In this document: positions 21,561 through 31,108 of the stretch, piece by piece
Position numbering within the stretch: the first letter of the stretch is position 1
Layout: every line of letters starts with the position of its first letter
Assembly: GCA_027008705.1 (NCBI GenBank)
Contig: JALVEB010000106.1
Coordinates: 1 to 32,015 of the forward strand
Reading direction: 5' to 3'
Length of the DNA stretch: 32,015 nt
Source: Sedimenticola sp.
GTDB lineage: Bacteria; Pseudomonadota; Gammaproteobacteria; Chromatiales; Chromatiaceae
The notes under the pieces: model-generated
Seen by the model: only the letters and a program-made list of their open reading frames with translations
Told to the model about the DNA's origin: nothing
Databases searched by the model: none
Translations under genes and position numbers: made by a program

Positions 21561-22780
21561 GCCACGCGCGCGCCACTCAGACTCCGCTCGCGCGGCGCGC
21601 GGGGATGCGGTTCGACGGGCTGTTGCTCGGCGCGGTGCTGGCGCTGCTTGCGTTCAGCCTGGTGATGGTGGCGTCGGCCTCGCTGCACCTCGGCGAGCGC
21701 GCCGCCGGCGAGCCGTTCCACTACGTCTTCCGCCACCTCTTCGCGCTGGCGCTGGGGCTCGGTCTCGGCGGTCTGGTGGCGGGCGTGCCGATCGCGGTCT
21801 GGGAAAAGAGCGGCCCGTGGCTGTTCCTCGTCGGGATGGCGCTGCTGGGCCTGGTGATGCTGCCCGGGGTGGGGCGCAGCGCCAACGGTGCGACGCGCTG
21901 GATCGCGCTCGGCGGTTTCAATCTGCAACCCTCGGAGTTCATGAAGTGGTTCGCGGTGATCTACATCGCCGGCTACCTGAACCGTCGCCGTGACGAGGTC
22001 GAACAGACCACCTGGGGCTTCGTCAAGCCGATGCTGCTGCTCGCGCTGGCCAGCGGCCTGATCATGCTGCAACCCGATTTCGGCACCACCGCGGTGCTGA
22101 TGGCGGTGGCGCTCGGCATGCTGTTCCTCGGCGGCGCCTCGCTGCGTCATTATGCGGTACTGCTCGGCTTGGTGCTCGGCGCGGCGGTGCTGTTGGTGCT
22201 GGTCTCCTCGTACCGGCTGAAACGGGTCACGGTGTTTCTCGACCCCTGGAGCGATGTCAACGGCGCCGGCTACCAGCTCGCCCAGGCGCTGATCGCGTTC
22301 GGACGCGGCGGAATCGACGGCGTCGGTCTCGGCAACGGCGTGCAGAAGCTGTTCTATCTGCCCGAGGCGCATACCGATTTCCTGATGGCGGTGATCGGCG
22401 AGGAGTTCGGCCTGGTCGGCACCTTGTGCGTGATCGCGGCGTTCGCCTTGATCACCTGGCGGGTGTTCGCGATCGGCGCGCGCGCCGAGGCGATGGAGTG
22501 GCGCTTCGCCGCGTACACGGCCTATGGCTTCGGCATCTGGATCGGCTTGCAGGCATTCATCAATATCGGCGTCAACCTCGGTTTGTTGCCGACCAAGGGG
22601 ATCACGCTGCCGTTCATGAGCTACGGCGGAAACGCGATCCTGGTCGCCTGCGTAATCGTCGCCATCGTGCTGCGCATCGATTTCGAGACCCGCATCGCCG
22701 ATGCCGACGATGAGCTGCGGCGTCGCAACCGAGCGGCGCCGGCGAAGCCGGAAGAGGAGGCGAAATGGGCGCGCGTGTGA
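21557..22780 (+). CDS. ftsW: Septal peptidoglycan glycosyltransferase FtsW
   Basis: SEDS-family lipid II polymerase acting with FtsI. The product has 407 residues (E. coli 414), with about ten membrane helices. The SEDS blocks are LGGFNLQPSEFMKWF, LMLQPDFGT-type (IMLQPDFGTTAVLM), VTVFLDPWSD, and LPEAHTDFLMAVIGEEFG; the last contains the aspartate equivalent to the catalytic D297 of E. coli FtsW. The signature near the end reads LPFMSYGGNAILVAC, where many homologues have serine after GG. ATG 21557 overlaps murD by four bases. The 3' end overlaps murG by 16 bp. Confidence 0.97.
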   Translation: MSHARATQTPLARRAGMRFDGLLLGAVLALLAFSLVMVASASLHLGERAAGEPFHYVFRHLFALALGLGLGGLVAGVPIAVWEKSGPWLFLVGMALLGLVMLPGVGRSANGATRWIALGGFNLQPSEFMKWFAVIYIAGYLNRRRDEVEQTTWGFVKPMLLLALASGLIMLQPDFGTTAVLMAVALGMLFLGGASLRHYAVLLGLVLGAAVLLVLVSSYRLKRVTVFLDPWSDVNGAGYQLAQALIAFGRGGIDGVGLGNGVQKLFYLPEAHTDFLMAVIGEEFGLVGTLCVIAAFALITWRVFAIGARAEAMEWRFAAYTAYGFGIWIGLQAFINIGVNLGLLPTKGITLPFMSYGGNAILVACVIVAIVLRIDFETRIADADDELRRRNRAAPAKPEEEAKWARV

Positions 22781-23847
22781 TGGTCATGGCGGGTGGCACC
22801 GGCGGTCATGTATATCCGGCGCTTGCGGTCGCGCGGTTGCTGCGCGAGCGTGGTCACGAGGTCGCCTGGATGGGCGCGCCGGACAGCTTCGAGGCGCGCC
22901 TTGTGCCGGATGAGGGCTTCGTATTTCACGCGGTGCGGGTCGCCGGCCTGCGTGGCAAGGGCTGGGCGCGGCGCGCGGGCGCGCCGCTGATGCTCGGCGG
23001 CGCGCTTGCGCGCGCGCTTGCGGTGTTGCGGCGCGCGCGTCCGGCGGCGGTGCTCGGCATGGGCGGCTTCGTCAGCGGGCCGGGCGGGGTCGCCGCGCGC
23101 CTGCTCGGGCGACCGCTGGTGATCCACGAGCAGAACGCCGTTCCGGGGCTTACCAACCGCCTGCTCGCGCGCATCGCCAACCGCGTGCTCGAGGCCGTGC
23201 CGGGCAGCTTTCCGGCGGCGCGCGGCGCGCGCGCGGTCGGCAACCCGGTGCGCGCCGCGATCGCCGCGCTGGCGCCGCCGCAGCGACGTTTCGCGGAGCG
23301 CGGCGAAGCGCCGCTGAGTTTGCTGGTGCTGGGTGGTTCGCTCGGCGCGGAGGCCTTGAACCAGGTTGTGCCGGCGGCGCTCGCGCGGGTCGCCGCGCGC
23401 CATCCGCTGAGGGTGCGCCACCAGGCCGGGCGCGGCAAGGCCGAGGCCACCGCCCAGGCCTATCGCGCGGTCGGGCTGGAGGCCGAGGTCGACGAGTTCA
23501 TCGACGATATGGCCGCGGCCTATGCCGGGGCGGACCTCGCGATCTGCCGCGCCGGCGCGTTGACGATCGCCGAGCTCGCCGCGGCCGGCCTGGGTGCGGT
23601 GCTGGTGCCTTATCCGCATGCCGTGGACGACCACCAGACCGCCAACGCGCGCGGTCTTGCAGAGGCCGGCGCGGCGCGCCTCGTGGCGCAAGCCGGGTTG
23701 ACCGTCGAGACCCTTGCGGAGATCCTCGACGCGCTGTTTTCCAGTGGTCGGGAGGGCCTTTCGGAGATGGCCGGTCGCGCGCGCGCCCTGGCGCGACCCG
23801 ATGCCGCGCGCGCGGTCGCCGATGCCTGCGAGGAGGTGATGTCGTGA
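22765..23847 (+). CDS. murG: Lipid II synthase MurG (GlcNAc transferase)
   Basis: Peripheral inner-membrane GT28 glycosyltransferase that adds GlcNAc to lipid I, giving lipid II. The product has 360 residues (E. coli 355). The N-terminal [14 protein letters not shown] loop (about residues 10-23), [15 protein letters not shown] and the C-terminal [12 protein letters not shown] and [11 protein letters not shown] nucleotide-sugar motifs are all present. ATG 22765 lies inside the end of ftsW, preceded by GAAGAGGAGG, a strong ribosome-binding site. It overlaps murC by four bases. Confidence 0.97.
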   Translation: MGARVMVMAGGTGGHVYPALAVARLLRERGHEVAWMGAPDSFEARLVPDEGFVFHAVRVAGLRGKGWARRAGAPLMLGGALARALAVLRRARPAAVLGMGGFVSGPGGVAARLLGRPLVIHEQNAVPGLTNRLLARIANRVLEAVPGSFPAARGARAVGNPVRAAIAALAPPQRRFAERGEAPLSLLVLGGSLGAEALNQVVPAALARVAARHPLRVRHQAGRGKAEATAQAYRAVGLEAEVDEFIDDMAAAYAGADLAICRAGALTIAELAAAGLGAVLVPYPHAVDDHQTANARGLAEAGAARLVAQAGLTVETLAEILDALFSSGREGLSEMAGRARALARPDAARAVADACEEVMS

Positions 23848-25271
23848 GTGCGTCGTTCACCGCCCACGCGCCCGAGAGCGCGATGAAGCGCGTGCGGCGC
23901 ATTCATTTCGTCGGCATCGGCGGCGCCGGGATGAGCGGCATCGCCGAGTTGACCCGCAACCTCGGTTTCGAGGTGTCCGGCTCGGACATGCGCGAGAACC
24001 AGGCCACGCGCCGCCTCGAAGCCCTTGGCGCGCGCATCCATATCGGCCATGACGCGGCGCATGTCGCGGAGGCCGACGCGGTGGTGATCTCGAGCGCGGT
24101 GGGGGACGACAACCCCGAGGTCGTCGCCGCGCGCGCGCGCCGCGTGCCGGTGGTGCCGCGCGCCGAGATGCTCGCCGAGTTGATGCGTTTCCGCTACGGC
24201 ATCGCGGTCGCCGGCACCCACGGAAAGACCACCACCACCAGTCTGGTCGCGAGCGTGCTCAGCGAGGGCGGGCTGGATCCGACCTTCGTCATCGGCGGGC
24301 GGCTGAACTCGGCCGGCGCCAACGCGCGGCTCGGGGAAAGCGGTTATCTGGTGGCCGAGGCCGATGAGAGCGATGCCTCGTTCCTCTATCTGCAACCGAT
24401 GATCGCGGTGGTGACCAATATCGACGCCGATCATCTGTCGACCTACGGCGGTGATTTCACGCGGCTGGTCGGGACCTTCGCCGAGTTTCTGCACCATCTG
24501 CCGTTCTACGGCCTCGCGGTGTTGTGCATCGACGATCCCGAGATCCGTCGCCTGCTGCCGTCGCTCGGCCGCCCGGTGCGCACCTATGGTTTCGATACCG
24601 CCGCCGATGTGCGCGCCGGCGGGGTCCGGGCGGAGGGCGCGCGCACCCGCTTTGAGGTCGCATTGGCCGACGGCGGGCGTTTCCCGGTCACCTTGAACCT
24701 GCCGGGGCGACACAACATCGCCAACGCCCTGGCGGCGATCGCGGTCGCTCGCGAGCTGGGCGTGCCGGTCGAGGCGATTCAGCGCGCGCTGGCCGGGTTC
24801 GAGGGCATCGGGCGACGTTTTCAGATTCATCCTTGCCGCGCCGGCGACGCCGACGATGTGCTGTTGATCGACGATTACGCGCATCACCCGAACGAGTTGC
24901 GCGCGACTCTCGCGGCGGTGCGCGAGGGCTGGCCCGGACGCCGCCTGGTGTTGGTTTTCCAGCCGCATCGCTATACCCGCACGCAGGAGCGCTTCGAGGA
25001 TTTCGTGCAGGTCTTGTCGGAGGCCGACGTACTGGTATTGAGCGAGGTCTTCGCCGCCGGCGAGGCGCCGATCGCCGGCGCCGACGGTCGCGCGCTGAGC
25101 CGCGCGATCCGCGCGCGCGGCCAGATCGACCCGGTGTTTGTCGATCCGGTCAGCGAGACGCCGGCGGTGTTGCGCGGGTTGCTGCGTGCCGGCGACATCG
25201 TGCTGGTCGCCGGCGCCGGCGACATCGGCGCGGTCGCCGCCGGACTGCCACGGGAGTTATGCCGATCATGA
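23844..25271 (+). CDS. murC: UDP-MurNAc--L-alanine ligase
   Basis: Mur ligase adding L-alanine, the first residue of the stem peptide. The product has 475 residues (E. coli 491). The N-terminal [16 protein letters not shown], the ATP loop [28 protein letters not shown], and C-terminal [14 protein letters not shown] and [16 protein letters not shown] are diagnostic. The start is GTG 23844, with AGGAGG seven bases upstream and a four-base overlap with murG. Its stop overlaps ddl by four bases. In many gammaproteobacteria murB follows murC, but here it does not. Confidence 0.97.
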   Translation: MSASFTAHAPESAMKRVRRIHFVGIGGAGMSGIAELTRNLGFEVSGSDMRENQATRRLEALGARIHIGHDAAHVAEADAVVISSAVGDDNPEVVAARARRVPVVPRAEMLAELMRFRYGIAVAGTHGKTTTTSLVASVLSEGGLDPTFVIGGRLNSAGANARLGESGYLVAEADESDASFLYLQPMIAVVTNIDADHLSTYGGDFTRLVGTFAEFLHHLPFYGLAVLCIDDPEIRRLLPSLGRPVRTYGFDTAADVRAGGVRAEGARTRFEVALADGGRFPVTLNLPGRHNIANALAAIAVARELGVPVEAIQRALAGFEGIGRRFQIHPCRAGDADDVLLIDDYAHHPNELRATLAAVREGWPGRRLVLVFQPHRYTRTQERFEDFVQVLSEADVLVLSEVFAAGEAPIAGADGRALSRAIRARGQIDPVFVDPVSETPAVLRGLLRAGDIVLVAGAGDIGAVAAGLPRELCRS

Positions 25272-26200
25272 ACCAGGGTATCGACAAGACGGATCTGGGA
25301 CGCGTCGCGGTGCTGCTCGGCGGGCGCGCGGCGGAGCGCGAGATCTCGCTGATCAGCGGTCGCGCGGTGCTCGAGGCGCTGCGCCGCCAGGGGGTCGACG
25401 CGCATCCGTTCGATCCTGCCGACGGACTCACCGGATTGACCGCGGATGCCTTCACGCGCGCCTTTGTCGTGCTGCACGGGCGCGGCGGCGAGGACGGCGT
25501 GATCCAGGGCTATCTCGACAGCGTCGGTCTGGCATACACCGGCAGCGGAGTCGCCGGTTCGGCGCTGGCGATGGACAAGTACCGCAGCAAGCTGCTGTGG
25601 CGCGGCCTCGGCCTGGCGACGCCGGACTTCATCGTTGCGCGCGATGCCGGCGGGCTGTCCGCGGCCGCCCGTCTGGGTTTTCCGCTGATGGTCAAGCCGG
25701 CGCATGAGGGCTCGAGCATCGGCATTCGCAAGGTCGACGACCTTGCCGCGCTCGAATCGGCCTGGCGCGAGGCCGCCGCCCTGGATGACGAGGTGCTCAT
25801 CGAACAGTGGATCGACGGCGCCGAGTACACCTGCGCGCTGCTCGGCGCGCGCGCGCTGCCGCTGATCCGGCTCGAAACCACCAACCCGTTTTATGACTAC
25901 GCCGCGAAGTACCAGGACGAGGACACCCTTTACCACTGCCCCAGCGGTCTCGACGAGGCCACCGAGAAGGCGTTCCAGGAGCTTGCGCGAACGGCTTTCG
26001 CGGCCCTCGGCGCGAGCGGCTGGGGGCGCATCGATCTGATGGTCGACGGCTCCGGCCGGCCGTGGCTGATCGAGGCGAATACGGTGCCGGGGATGACCGA
26101 TCACAGCCTGGTGCCGATGGCCGCGCGCGCCGCCGGCATCGATTTCGACGAGCTGGTGTTGCGCATCGCCGCGAGCGCCGGCCACGGGGGGGCGCGCTGA
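25268..26200 (+). CDS. ddl: D-alanine--D-alanine ligase
   Basis: ATP-grasp enzyme that makes D-Ala-D-Ala for MurF. The product has 310 residues (E. coli DdlB 306). N-terminal [69 protein letters not shown] and [18 protein letters not shown] are the expected blocks in order. The tyrosine of YTGSG fits the vancomycin-sensitive D-Ala-D-Ala type rather than D-Ala-D-Lac. ATG 25268 gives the usual ATGA overlap with murC; ATG 25259 is also in frame but has its purine stretch only two bases away. The stop shares one base with ftsQ. Confidence 0.97.
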   Translation: MNQGIDKTDLGRVAVLLGGRAAEREISLISGRAVLEALRRQGVDAHPFDPADGLTGLTADAFTRAFVVLHGRGGEDGVIQGYLDSVGLAYTGSGVAGSALAMDKYRSKLLWRGLGLATPDFIVARDAGGLSAAARLGFPLMVKPAHEGSSIGIRKVDDLAALESAWREAAALDDEVLIEQWIDGAEYTCALLGARALPLIRLETTNPFYDYAAKYQDEDTLYHCPSGLDEATEKAFQELARTAFAALGASGWGRIDLMVDGSGRPWLIEANTVPGMTDHSLVPMAARAAGIDFDELVLRIAASAGHGGAR

Positions 26201-27009
26201 TGGCCGCGCCGCGTCGTCACGCCCGCCCGCGTCGCGCGGCATGGCGTCCGCGCCGGCCGGACGCGCGCGCGTTGAAGCTCGGCGGCGGCGTGCTGCTGCT
26301 GGGGCTGCTGCTCGGCGGCGGTGCCTGGCTCGGCGGCCTGCTCGCCGACCCCGCGGTAATGCCGGTGCGCCACGTCGGCGTCGACGGCCTGCTGCGGCAT
26401 GTCTCGCGGGCGCAACTGCAACGGCGTATCGAGGAGGTGGTGAGCGGCGAGAGCTTCTTCACCGTGGATGTCGACGCGGTGCGCAAGGCGGCGCGCGGGA
26501 TTCCGTGGGTCGATGACATCCGCGTGCGCAAGCAATGGCCGGATCGCTTGCGCGTCGAGGTCGTCGAGCAACGCGCGGTGCTGCGCTGGAACGATCGGAT
26601 GCTGGTCAACGCCCGCGGCGAGCCCTTCGCCGCGCCGCGCGCCAGCTTCCCGGCGGGTCTCGCCCGGCTGCGCGGCGGGCGCGCCGACCTGCCGCGTCTG
26701 TTCGCCGCCTACCGCGACATCCAGCGGCGTCTGAATCCGCTCGGTCTGCGGGTCGCCGAGCTCGAGCGCAGCGCGCGCGGCGGCTGGCGCTTGCAACTCG
26801 ATGACGGCCCCCGGGTCGAGCTCGGACGCCAACCATGGACGCGGCGCATCATGCGGCTGGTGGCCTTGTACCCGCGCCTGAGCGCCGATCCGCGGCGCCG
26901 GCCGGGGCGCATCGATCTGCGGTACGCGAACGGTCTCGCGGTGAGCTGGCGCGCGGCGGAGAAGGGGCTGGCCGCGCGCGCGCGCCCGGCCGGAGGGAAG
27001 AGAGGATGA
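26200..27009 (+). CDS. ftsQ: Cell division protein FtsQ
   Basis: Bitopic inner-membrane protein that recruits FtsL and FtsB to the septum. The product has 269 residues (E. coli 276). An arginine-rich cytoplasmic tail (about 1-25) precedes one membrane helix (about 27-47). The periplasmic POTRA domain follows (from MPVRHVGVDGLLRHVSRAQL to about residue 120, including ESFFTVDVDAVRKAARGIPW), and then the beta domain with RIDLRYANGLAVSW near the end. ATG 26200 shares one base with the ddl stop, and the end overlaps ftsA by four bases. Confidence 0.96.
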   Translation: MAAPRRHARPRRAAWRPRRPDARALKLGGGVLLLGLLLGGGAWLGGLLADPAVMPVRHVGVDGLLRHVSRAQLQRRIEEVVSGESFFTVDVDAVRKAARGIPWVDDIRVRKQWPDRLRVEVVEQRAVLRWNDRMLVNARGEPFAAPRASFPAGLARLRGGRADLPRLFAAYRDIQRRLNPLGLRVAELERSARGGWRLQLDDGPRVELGRQPWTRRIMRLVALYPRLSADPRRRPGRIDLRYANGLAVSWRAAEKGLAARARPAGGKRG

Positions 27010-28238
27010 CGCGGAAATCGGACAAGAACCTGCTCGTCGGGCTGGATATCGGCACCTCGAAGGTGGTTTGCATGATCGGCGAGCTGAAGGACGACGGCGG
27101 GATCGAGGTGATCGGCTTCGGCTCCAACCCCTCGCGTGGGCTGCGCAAGGGAGTGGTGGTCAATATCGAATCCACCGTGCAGTCGATTCAGCGCGCGGTC
27201 GAGGAGGCCGAACTGATGGCCGGTTGCGAGATCCACGCGGTCTACGCCGGCATCGCCGGCAGCCATATCGGCAGCATGAATTCGCACGGCATCGTTGCGA
27301 TCAAGGACGGCGAGGTCAGCACCTCCGACGTCGACCGCGTGATCGACGCGGCGCGCGCGGTGGCGATCCCGGCGGACCAGAAGATCCTGCACATCCTGCC
27401 TCAGGAATTCATCATCGACCACCAGGACGGCATCCGCGAGCCGGTCGGCATGTCCGGCGTGCGTCTCGAGGCCAAGGTGCATCTGGTCACCGGCGCGGTC
27501 AGCGCGGCGCAGAACATCGTCAAGTGCGTGCGTCGCTGCGGCCTCGAGGTCGATGACCTGATTCTCGAACAGCTGGCCTCGAGCTACGCGGTGCTCAGCG
27601 AGGAGGAGAAGGAGCTCGGCGTGTGTTTGGTCGACATCGGCGGCGGCACCACCGACATCGCGATCTTCACCGAGGGCGCGATCCGCCATACCGCGGTGAT
27701 CCCAATCGCCGGCGATCAGGTCACCAACGACATCACCGTGGCGCTGCGCACGCCGACGCACAACGCCGAGGAGATCAAGCTGAAGTACGCCTGCGCGCTG
27801 ACCCAGCTGGCCAGCCCCGACGAAGCGATCGAGGTCCCGAGCATCGGCGACCGGCCGCCGCGTCGGCTCGCGCGCCAGACCCTCGCCGAGGTCGTCGAGC
27901 CGCGCTACGAAGAGCTGCTCTCGCTGGTGCAGGCCGAACTGCGCCGCAGCGGCTTCGAGGATCTGATCGCCGGCGGCGTTGTCGTCACCGGCGGCAGCGC
28001 CAAAATGGAAGGGCTGATCGAGCTCGCCGAGGAGGTCTTCCACATGCCGGTGCGCCTCGGCGTGCCGCGTCATGTCAGCGGCCTCCCGGCGGTGGTCGGC
28101 AACCCGATACACGCCACCGGCGTCGGTCTGCTGTTGTTCGCGCGCAACAATCGCGGCGCGTTCGGGCGGGACTTCGAAGACGCCGGGGCGCATTCGATCT
28201 GGAGCCGCATGAAACGTTGGTTCCAGGGCAATTTCTGA
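27006..28238 (+). CDS. ftsA: Cell division protein FtsA
   Basis: Actin-like ATPase that tethers FtsZ to the membrane. The product has 410 residues (E. coli 420). The phosphate-1 loop region NLLVGLDIGTSKVVCMIGEL is at the N-terminus, LVDIGGGTTDIAIFTEG is the phosphate-2 motif, and VVVTGGSAKMEGLIELAEEV is the adenosine motif. The C-terminal SIWSRMKRWFQGNF is the amphipathic membrane-targeting helix. ATG 27006 overlaps ftsQ by four bases and has GGAGGGAAGAG upstream. A 107-bp gap with two hairpins follows before ftsZ. Confidence 0.98.
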   Translation: MTRKSDKNLLVGLDIGTSKVVCMIGELKDDGGIEVIGFGSNPSRGLRKGVVVNIESTVQSIQRAVEEAELMAGCEIHAVYAGIAGSHIGSMNSHGIVAIKDGEVSTSDVDRVIDAARAVAIPADQKILHILPQEFIIDHQDGIREPVGMSGVRLEAKVHLVTGAVSAAQNIVKCVRRCGLEVDDLILEQLASSYAVLSEEEKELGVCLVDIGGGTTDIAIFTEGAIRHTAVIPIAGDQVTNDITVALRTPTHNAEEIKLKYACALTQLASPDEAIEVPSIGDRPPRRLARQTLAEVVEPRYEELLSLVQAELRRSGFEDLIAGGVVVTGGSAKMEGLIELAEEVFHMPVRLGVPRHVSGLPAVVGNPIHATGVGLLLFARNNRGAFGRDFEDAGAHSIWSRMKRWFQGNF

Positions 28239-28308
28239 TCATGGCTCATGATCATGCGCCGGCAGGAGGAGCGGCGCGGCAACCCGGGCGCATGAGGCAT
28301 GCGCCCGG
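28236..28308 (+). promoter_or_regulatory. Two perfect triloop hairpins between ftsA and ftsZ
   Basis: TGATCATG (28236-28243) and CATGATCA (28247-28254) form an 8-bp stem with loop GCT; its first three bases are the ftsA stop codon. CCGGGCGCATG (28284-28294) and CATGCGCCCGG (28298-28308) form an 11-bp stem with loop AGG, ending 37 bases before the ftsZ start. The motif CATGCGCC(C)GGCA also occurs twice as a direct repeat (28253 and 28298). No T-tract follows, so attenuation, RNA processing or transcript-stability control are all possible. Confidence 0.6.
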
Positions 28309-28345
28309 CAACGTGGTAATTGAAAATCCGTGGAGGATATAGGCA

Positions 28346-29551
28346 ATGTTTGAATTGATGGATGTGGATTCCCAGAACGCAGTGATCAAGGTCATCGGCA
28401 TCGGTGGCGGGGGCGGCAACGCGATCAATCACATGATCGCCCACCAGATCGATGGCGTCGATTTCATCTGCGCGAACACCGACGCGCAGGCGCTGAACAA
28501 CAGCCAGGTGCGCACCGTGCTGCAGATCGGCTCGAGCATCACCAAGGGGCTTGGCGCCGGCGCCGACCCCGAGGTCGGACGCCAGGCGGCGGAAGAGGAC
28601 ATCGACCGCATCCGCGAGGCGATCGAAGGCTCCGACATGGTGTTCATCACCGCCGGCATGGGGGGCGGCACCGGCACCGGCGCGGCGCCGGTCGTGGCGA
28701 AGGTCGCGCGCGAGCTCGGGATTCTCACCGTTGCGGTGGTCACCAAGCCGTTTCCGTTCGAGGGGGGGCGCCGCATGGCGGTGGCCGAACAGGGCATCGC
28801 CGAGCTTGCCGAACACGTCGACTCCCTGATCACGATCCCGAACGAGAAGCTGCTCGCGGTGCTCGGCAAGCATATGAGCCTGCTCGACACCTTCGGCGAG
28901 GCCAACGACGTGCTGCGCAACGCGGTTCAGGGGATCGCCGAGCTGATCACCCGTCCGGGCCTGATCAACGTCGACTTCGCCGATGTGCGCACCGTGATGT
29001 CCGAGATGGGCATGGCGATGATGGGCAGCGGCGCGGCCAGCGGCGAGGACCGCGCGCGCGAGGCCGCCGAGCAGGCGATCAACAGCCCGTTGCTCGAAGA
29101 CATCGATCTGGCCGGCGCGCACGGCGTGCTCGTGAACATCACCGCGGGCATGGATCTGACGATCGGCGAGTTCGAGGAGGTCGGCACCACGATCAAGGAA
29201 TTCGCCGACGACGAGGCCACCGTGGTGGTCGGCACCGTGATCGACCCGGAGATGAGCGACCAGCTGCGCGTCACCGTGGTGGCCACGGGCCTGGGCAAGG
29301 AACGCGCCGCGCGCGAGCCGGCCGGGGAGGTCGCGCCGGTGCGACTGGTTTCGGAGCCGCCGGCGCAGCCGGTGCGCGAACGCGAGCCGGCGGCGGCGCC
29401 TGAGCCGGTGGCCCCGGCCGCGGCGTCCCGTCCGGCCGAGCCGGCGCCGGCCGCCGCCGGCTATGGCAACGCGACGACCGAACCGGCCAAGAAGAAGCGA
29501 GGCATGGACTATCTGGATATTCCAGCCTTTCTGCGGCGCCAGGCGGACTGA
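28346..29551 (+). CDS. ftsZ: Cell division GTPase FtsZ
   Basis: Tubulin-like GTPase forming the Z-ring. The product has 401 residues (E. coli 383). N-terminal [15 protein letters not shown], the tubulin signature GGGTGTG at residues 106-112, the synergy/T7 loop around [16 protein letters not shown], and a variable linker rich in Ala, Pro and Glu (about 325-380) are seen. The C-terminal [15 protein letters not shown] is the conserved peptide that binds FtsA and ZipA. The start ATG 28346 has GGAGG ten bases upstream. Unlike the genes before it, ftsZ does not overlap ftsA, so it may be separately controlled. Confidence 0.99.
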   Translation: MFELMDVDSQNAVIKVIGIGGGGGNAINHMIAHQIDGVDFICANTDAQALNNSQVRTVLQIGSSITKGLGAGADPEVGRQAAEEDIDRIREAIEGSDMVFITAGMGGGTGTGAAPVVAKVARELGILTVAVVTKPFPFEGGRRMAVAEQGIAELAEHVDSLITIPNEKLLAVLGKHMSLLDTFGEANDVLRNAVQGIAELITRPGLINVDFADVRTVMSEMGMAMMGSGAASGEDRAREAAEQAINSPLLEDIDLAGAHGVLVNITAGMDLTIGEFEEVGTTIKEFADDEATVVVGTVIDPEMSDQLRVTVVATGLGKERAAREPAGEVAPVRLVSEPPAQPVREREPAAAPEPVAPAAASRPAEPAPAAAGYGNATTEPAKKKRGMDYLDIPAFLRRQAD

Positions 29552-29606
29552 CTCCGGCGCGCTCCCGACAGCTTGGTTCCAGCGAGTTGTTGTAAAAAAC
29601 GCAAAC

Positions 29607-29636
29607 TTGCGAAAAATGCCAATCTGGTGCTACTAT
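29607..29636 (+). promoter_or_regulatory. Predicted extended -10 promoter of lpxC
   Basis: TTGCGA (29607-29612), an 18-bp spacer and TGC-TACTAT (-10 at 29631-29636) form an extended -10 type promoter in an AT-rich island between ftsZ and lpxC. Transcription would start near 29643, leaving a leader of about 83 nt. Confidence 0.55.
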
Positions 29637-29659
29637 TGTGGCATCGAAGCAGGAATTGG

Positions 29660-29688
29660 CGGGCCGGTCAGGAGTTTGTATCGGCCCG
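29660..29688 (+). other. Hairpin in the lpxC leader
   Basis: CGGGCCG (29660-29666) and CGGCCCG (29682-29688) form a 7-bp stem with a 15-base loop, inside the presumed lpxC leader and 37 bases before the start codon. The loop contains AGGAG, which resembles a ribosome-binding sequence but has no start codon at a useful distance. Confidence 0.4.
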
Positions 29689-29725
29689 GTTCGTTGGGCG
29701 GACCATACGGAAGCTATTCGGGACT

Positions 29726-30640
29726 ATGATCAAGCAGAGAACACTCAAGAACGTGATTCGCGCGACCGGGGTCGGTTTGCATTCCGGGGAAAAGGTCTAT
29801 CTGACCCTGCGGCCGGCCGCGCCGGATTCCGGGATCGTGTTTCGCAGGGTGGATCTCGACGATCCGGTGGATATCAAGGCCTGTCCCGAGAATGTCGGCG
29901 ACACGCGCCTGTCCACCACGCTGGAAAGGGATGGCGTGCGCATCTCCACGGTGGAGCACCTGTTGTCGGCCTTCGCCGGGCTGGGCATCGATAACGCCTA
30001 TGTCGATGTCAGCGCGCCCGAGGTGCCGATCATGGATGGCAGCGCCGGTCCGTTTGTATTTTTGATACAGTCGGCCGGCGTCGAGGAACAGCCGGCGGCG
30101 AAGCGCTTCATCCGCATCAAGCGCAAGGTCCGGGTCGAGGACGGTGACAAATGGGCCTCGTTCGAGCCGTTCGAAGGTTTCAAGGTCTCCTTTGCGATTG
30201 CCTTCGATCACCCGGTGTTCCGGGAACGCAGCAACTATGCGTCGATCGATTTTTCCTCCACGTCGTTCGTGAAGGAGGTCAGCCGGGCCCGGACCTTCGG
30301 CTTTCTGCGCGACCTTGAGCGGTTGCGTGAACACAACCTGGCGCTCGGGGGCAGCCTCGACAACGCCATCGTCGTCGACGACTACCGTGTCGTCAACGAC
30401 GATGGCCTGCGTTACAAAGACGAATTCGTCAAACACAAGATTCTCGACGCGATCGGCGATCTCTACCTGCTCGGGCACAGCCTGATCGGCGCCTTCGAGG
30501 GCTACAAGTCCGGACATGCGCTGAACAATCGCCTGCTGCGCGCCCTGCTGGCCGACGCCTCGGCCTGGGAAGAGGTCACCTTCGACGAGGCGCACGGCGC
30601 GCCGATCTCCTACATGAAGCCGGCCTGCGTCAGCGTCTGA
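29726..30640 (+). CDS. lpxC: UDP-3-O-acyl-GlcNAc deacetylase LpxC
   Basis: Zinc enzyme for the committed step of lipid A synthesis. At 304 residues it is one shorter than E. coli LpxC. It begins [20 protein letters not shown]. Zinc ligands H78 (in [10 protein letters not shown]), H237 and D241 (in [10 protein letters not shown]) and the catalytic H264 (in GHALNNRL), plus E77, are all present. The C-terminus is non-polar (MKPACVSV), as in E. coli, where a non-polar tail is part of the FtsH degradation signal; turnover by FtsH here is inference. The start has only weak purines upstream. Its stop is 18 bp from the convergent dciA. Confidence 0.98.
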   Translation: MIKQRTLKNVIRATGVGLHSGEKVYLTLRPAAPDSGIVFRRVDLDDPVDIKACPENVGDTRLSTTLERDGVRISTVEHLLSAFAGLGIDNAYVDVSAPEVPIMDGSAGPFVFLIQSAGVEEQPAAKRFIRIKRKVRVEDGDKWASFEPFEGFKVSFAIAFDHPVFRERSNYASIDFSSTSFVKEVSRARTFGFLRDLERLREHNLALGGSLDNAIVVDDYRVVNDDGLRYKDEFVKHKILDAIGDLYLLGHSLIGAFEGYKSGHALNNRLLRALLADASAWEEVTFDEAHGAPISYMKPACVSV

Positions 30641-30658
30641 GCCTGCTCCTCGCGTCTT

Positions 30659-31102
30659 TCAGCCTTTTCCCGCGTGCCGGCTCAAACGGCGCAAGGCCTC
30701 CGCCAAGGCGGGATCCTGGATATTGCTTGCTGTCGTGGCGAGCGATTCGGCGGCGCGCGCGCCGAGGCGGCGTGGCGCGCGGGCGCGGCGCGGGGGCGGG
30801 TGGCAGGCGTCCACCCGGATATCGATGGCCAGAATGGCTTCGTGGCGTTTCCGCAACTGTTGCAACAGTCGTGGCAGGGACAGCCGCAGGCGGCTCGCCC
30901 ACACTGGACTGTCGACGAACAGGCGCAGGCGGTTGTGTCGGAAACGCAGGCCGCGCAGATGGCCGCGCGCGCTCATCGGCAACAGCGCGCGCGCCTCGTC
31001 GAGCAGGGCGGCCTGCAACTGGATCTCGTCGAGCAGTTGCCGCATCCGCGCGTTGCGTCGCAAGATATTGTATAATTGGAACGATTTGGTTTTCGGGCGC
31101 AT
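30659..31102 (-). CDS. dciA: DciA-like (DUF721) replicative helicase operator/loader
   Basis: DciA proteins load or activate the replicative helicase DnaB in bacteria lacking phage-derived DnaC/DnaI. The product has 147 residues. The N-terminal DUF721 domain (about 5-95) contains LYNILRRNARMRQLLDEI, the basic RGLRFRHNRLRLFVDSPVWA core and LRLSLPRLLQQLRKRH. An arginine/proline-rich disordered tail (about 100-147) follows. The position between lpxC and the M23 peptidase/secA is the usual one in Pseudomonas and relatives. ATG 31102 lies only six base pairs from the divergent M23 start, so each gene's promoter must lie inside the other's coding sequence. Confidence 0.88.
   Translation of the reverse strand: MRPKTKSFQLYNILRRNARMRQLLDEIQLQAALLDEARALLPMSARGHLRGLRFRHNRLRLFVDSPVWASRLRLSLPRLLQQLRKRHEAILAIDIRVDACHPPPRRARAPRRLGARAAESLATTASNIQDPALAEALRRLSRHAGKG
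31071..31076 (+). promoter_or_regulatory. Consensus -10 box for the M23 peptidase gene
   Basis: A perfect TATAAT sits 32 bp before the plus-strand ATG at 31109, in an AT-rich patch inside the 5' end of dciA. No good -35 lies at 16-18 bp. Transcription would start near 31083. Confidence 0.45.
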
Positions 31103-31108
31103 GGTGGC

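Noticed and set aside
22601-22650. FtsW signature with asparagine instead of serine after GG
   Set aside because: A single conservative change in an otherwise canonical FtsW with its catalytic aspartate intact; not enough to suggest altered function.
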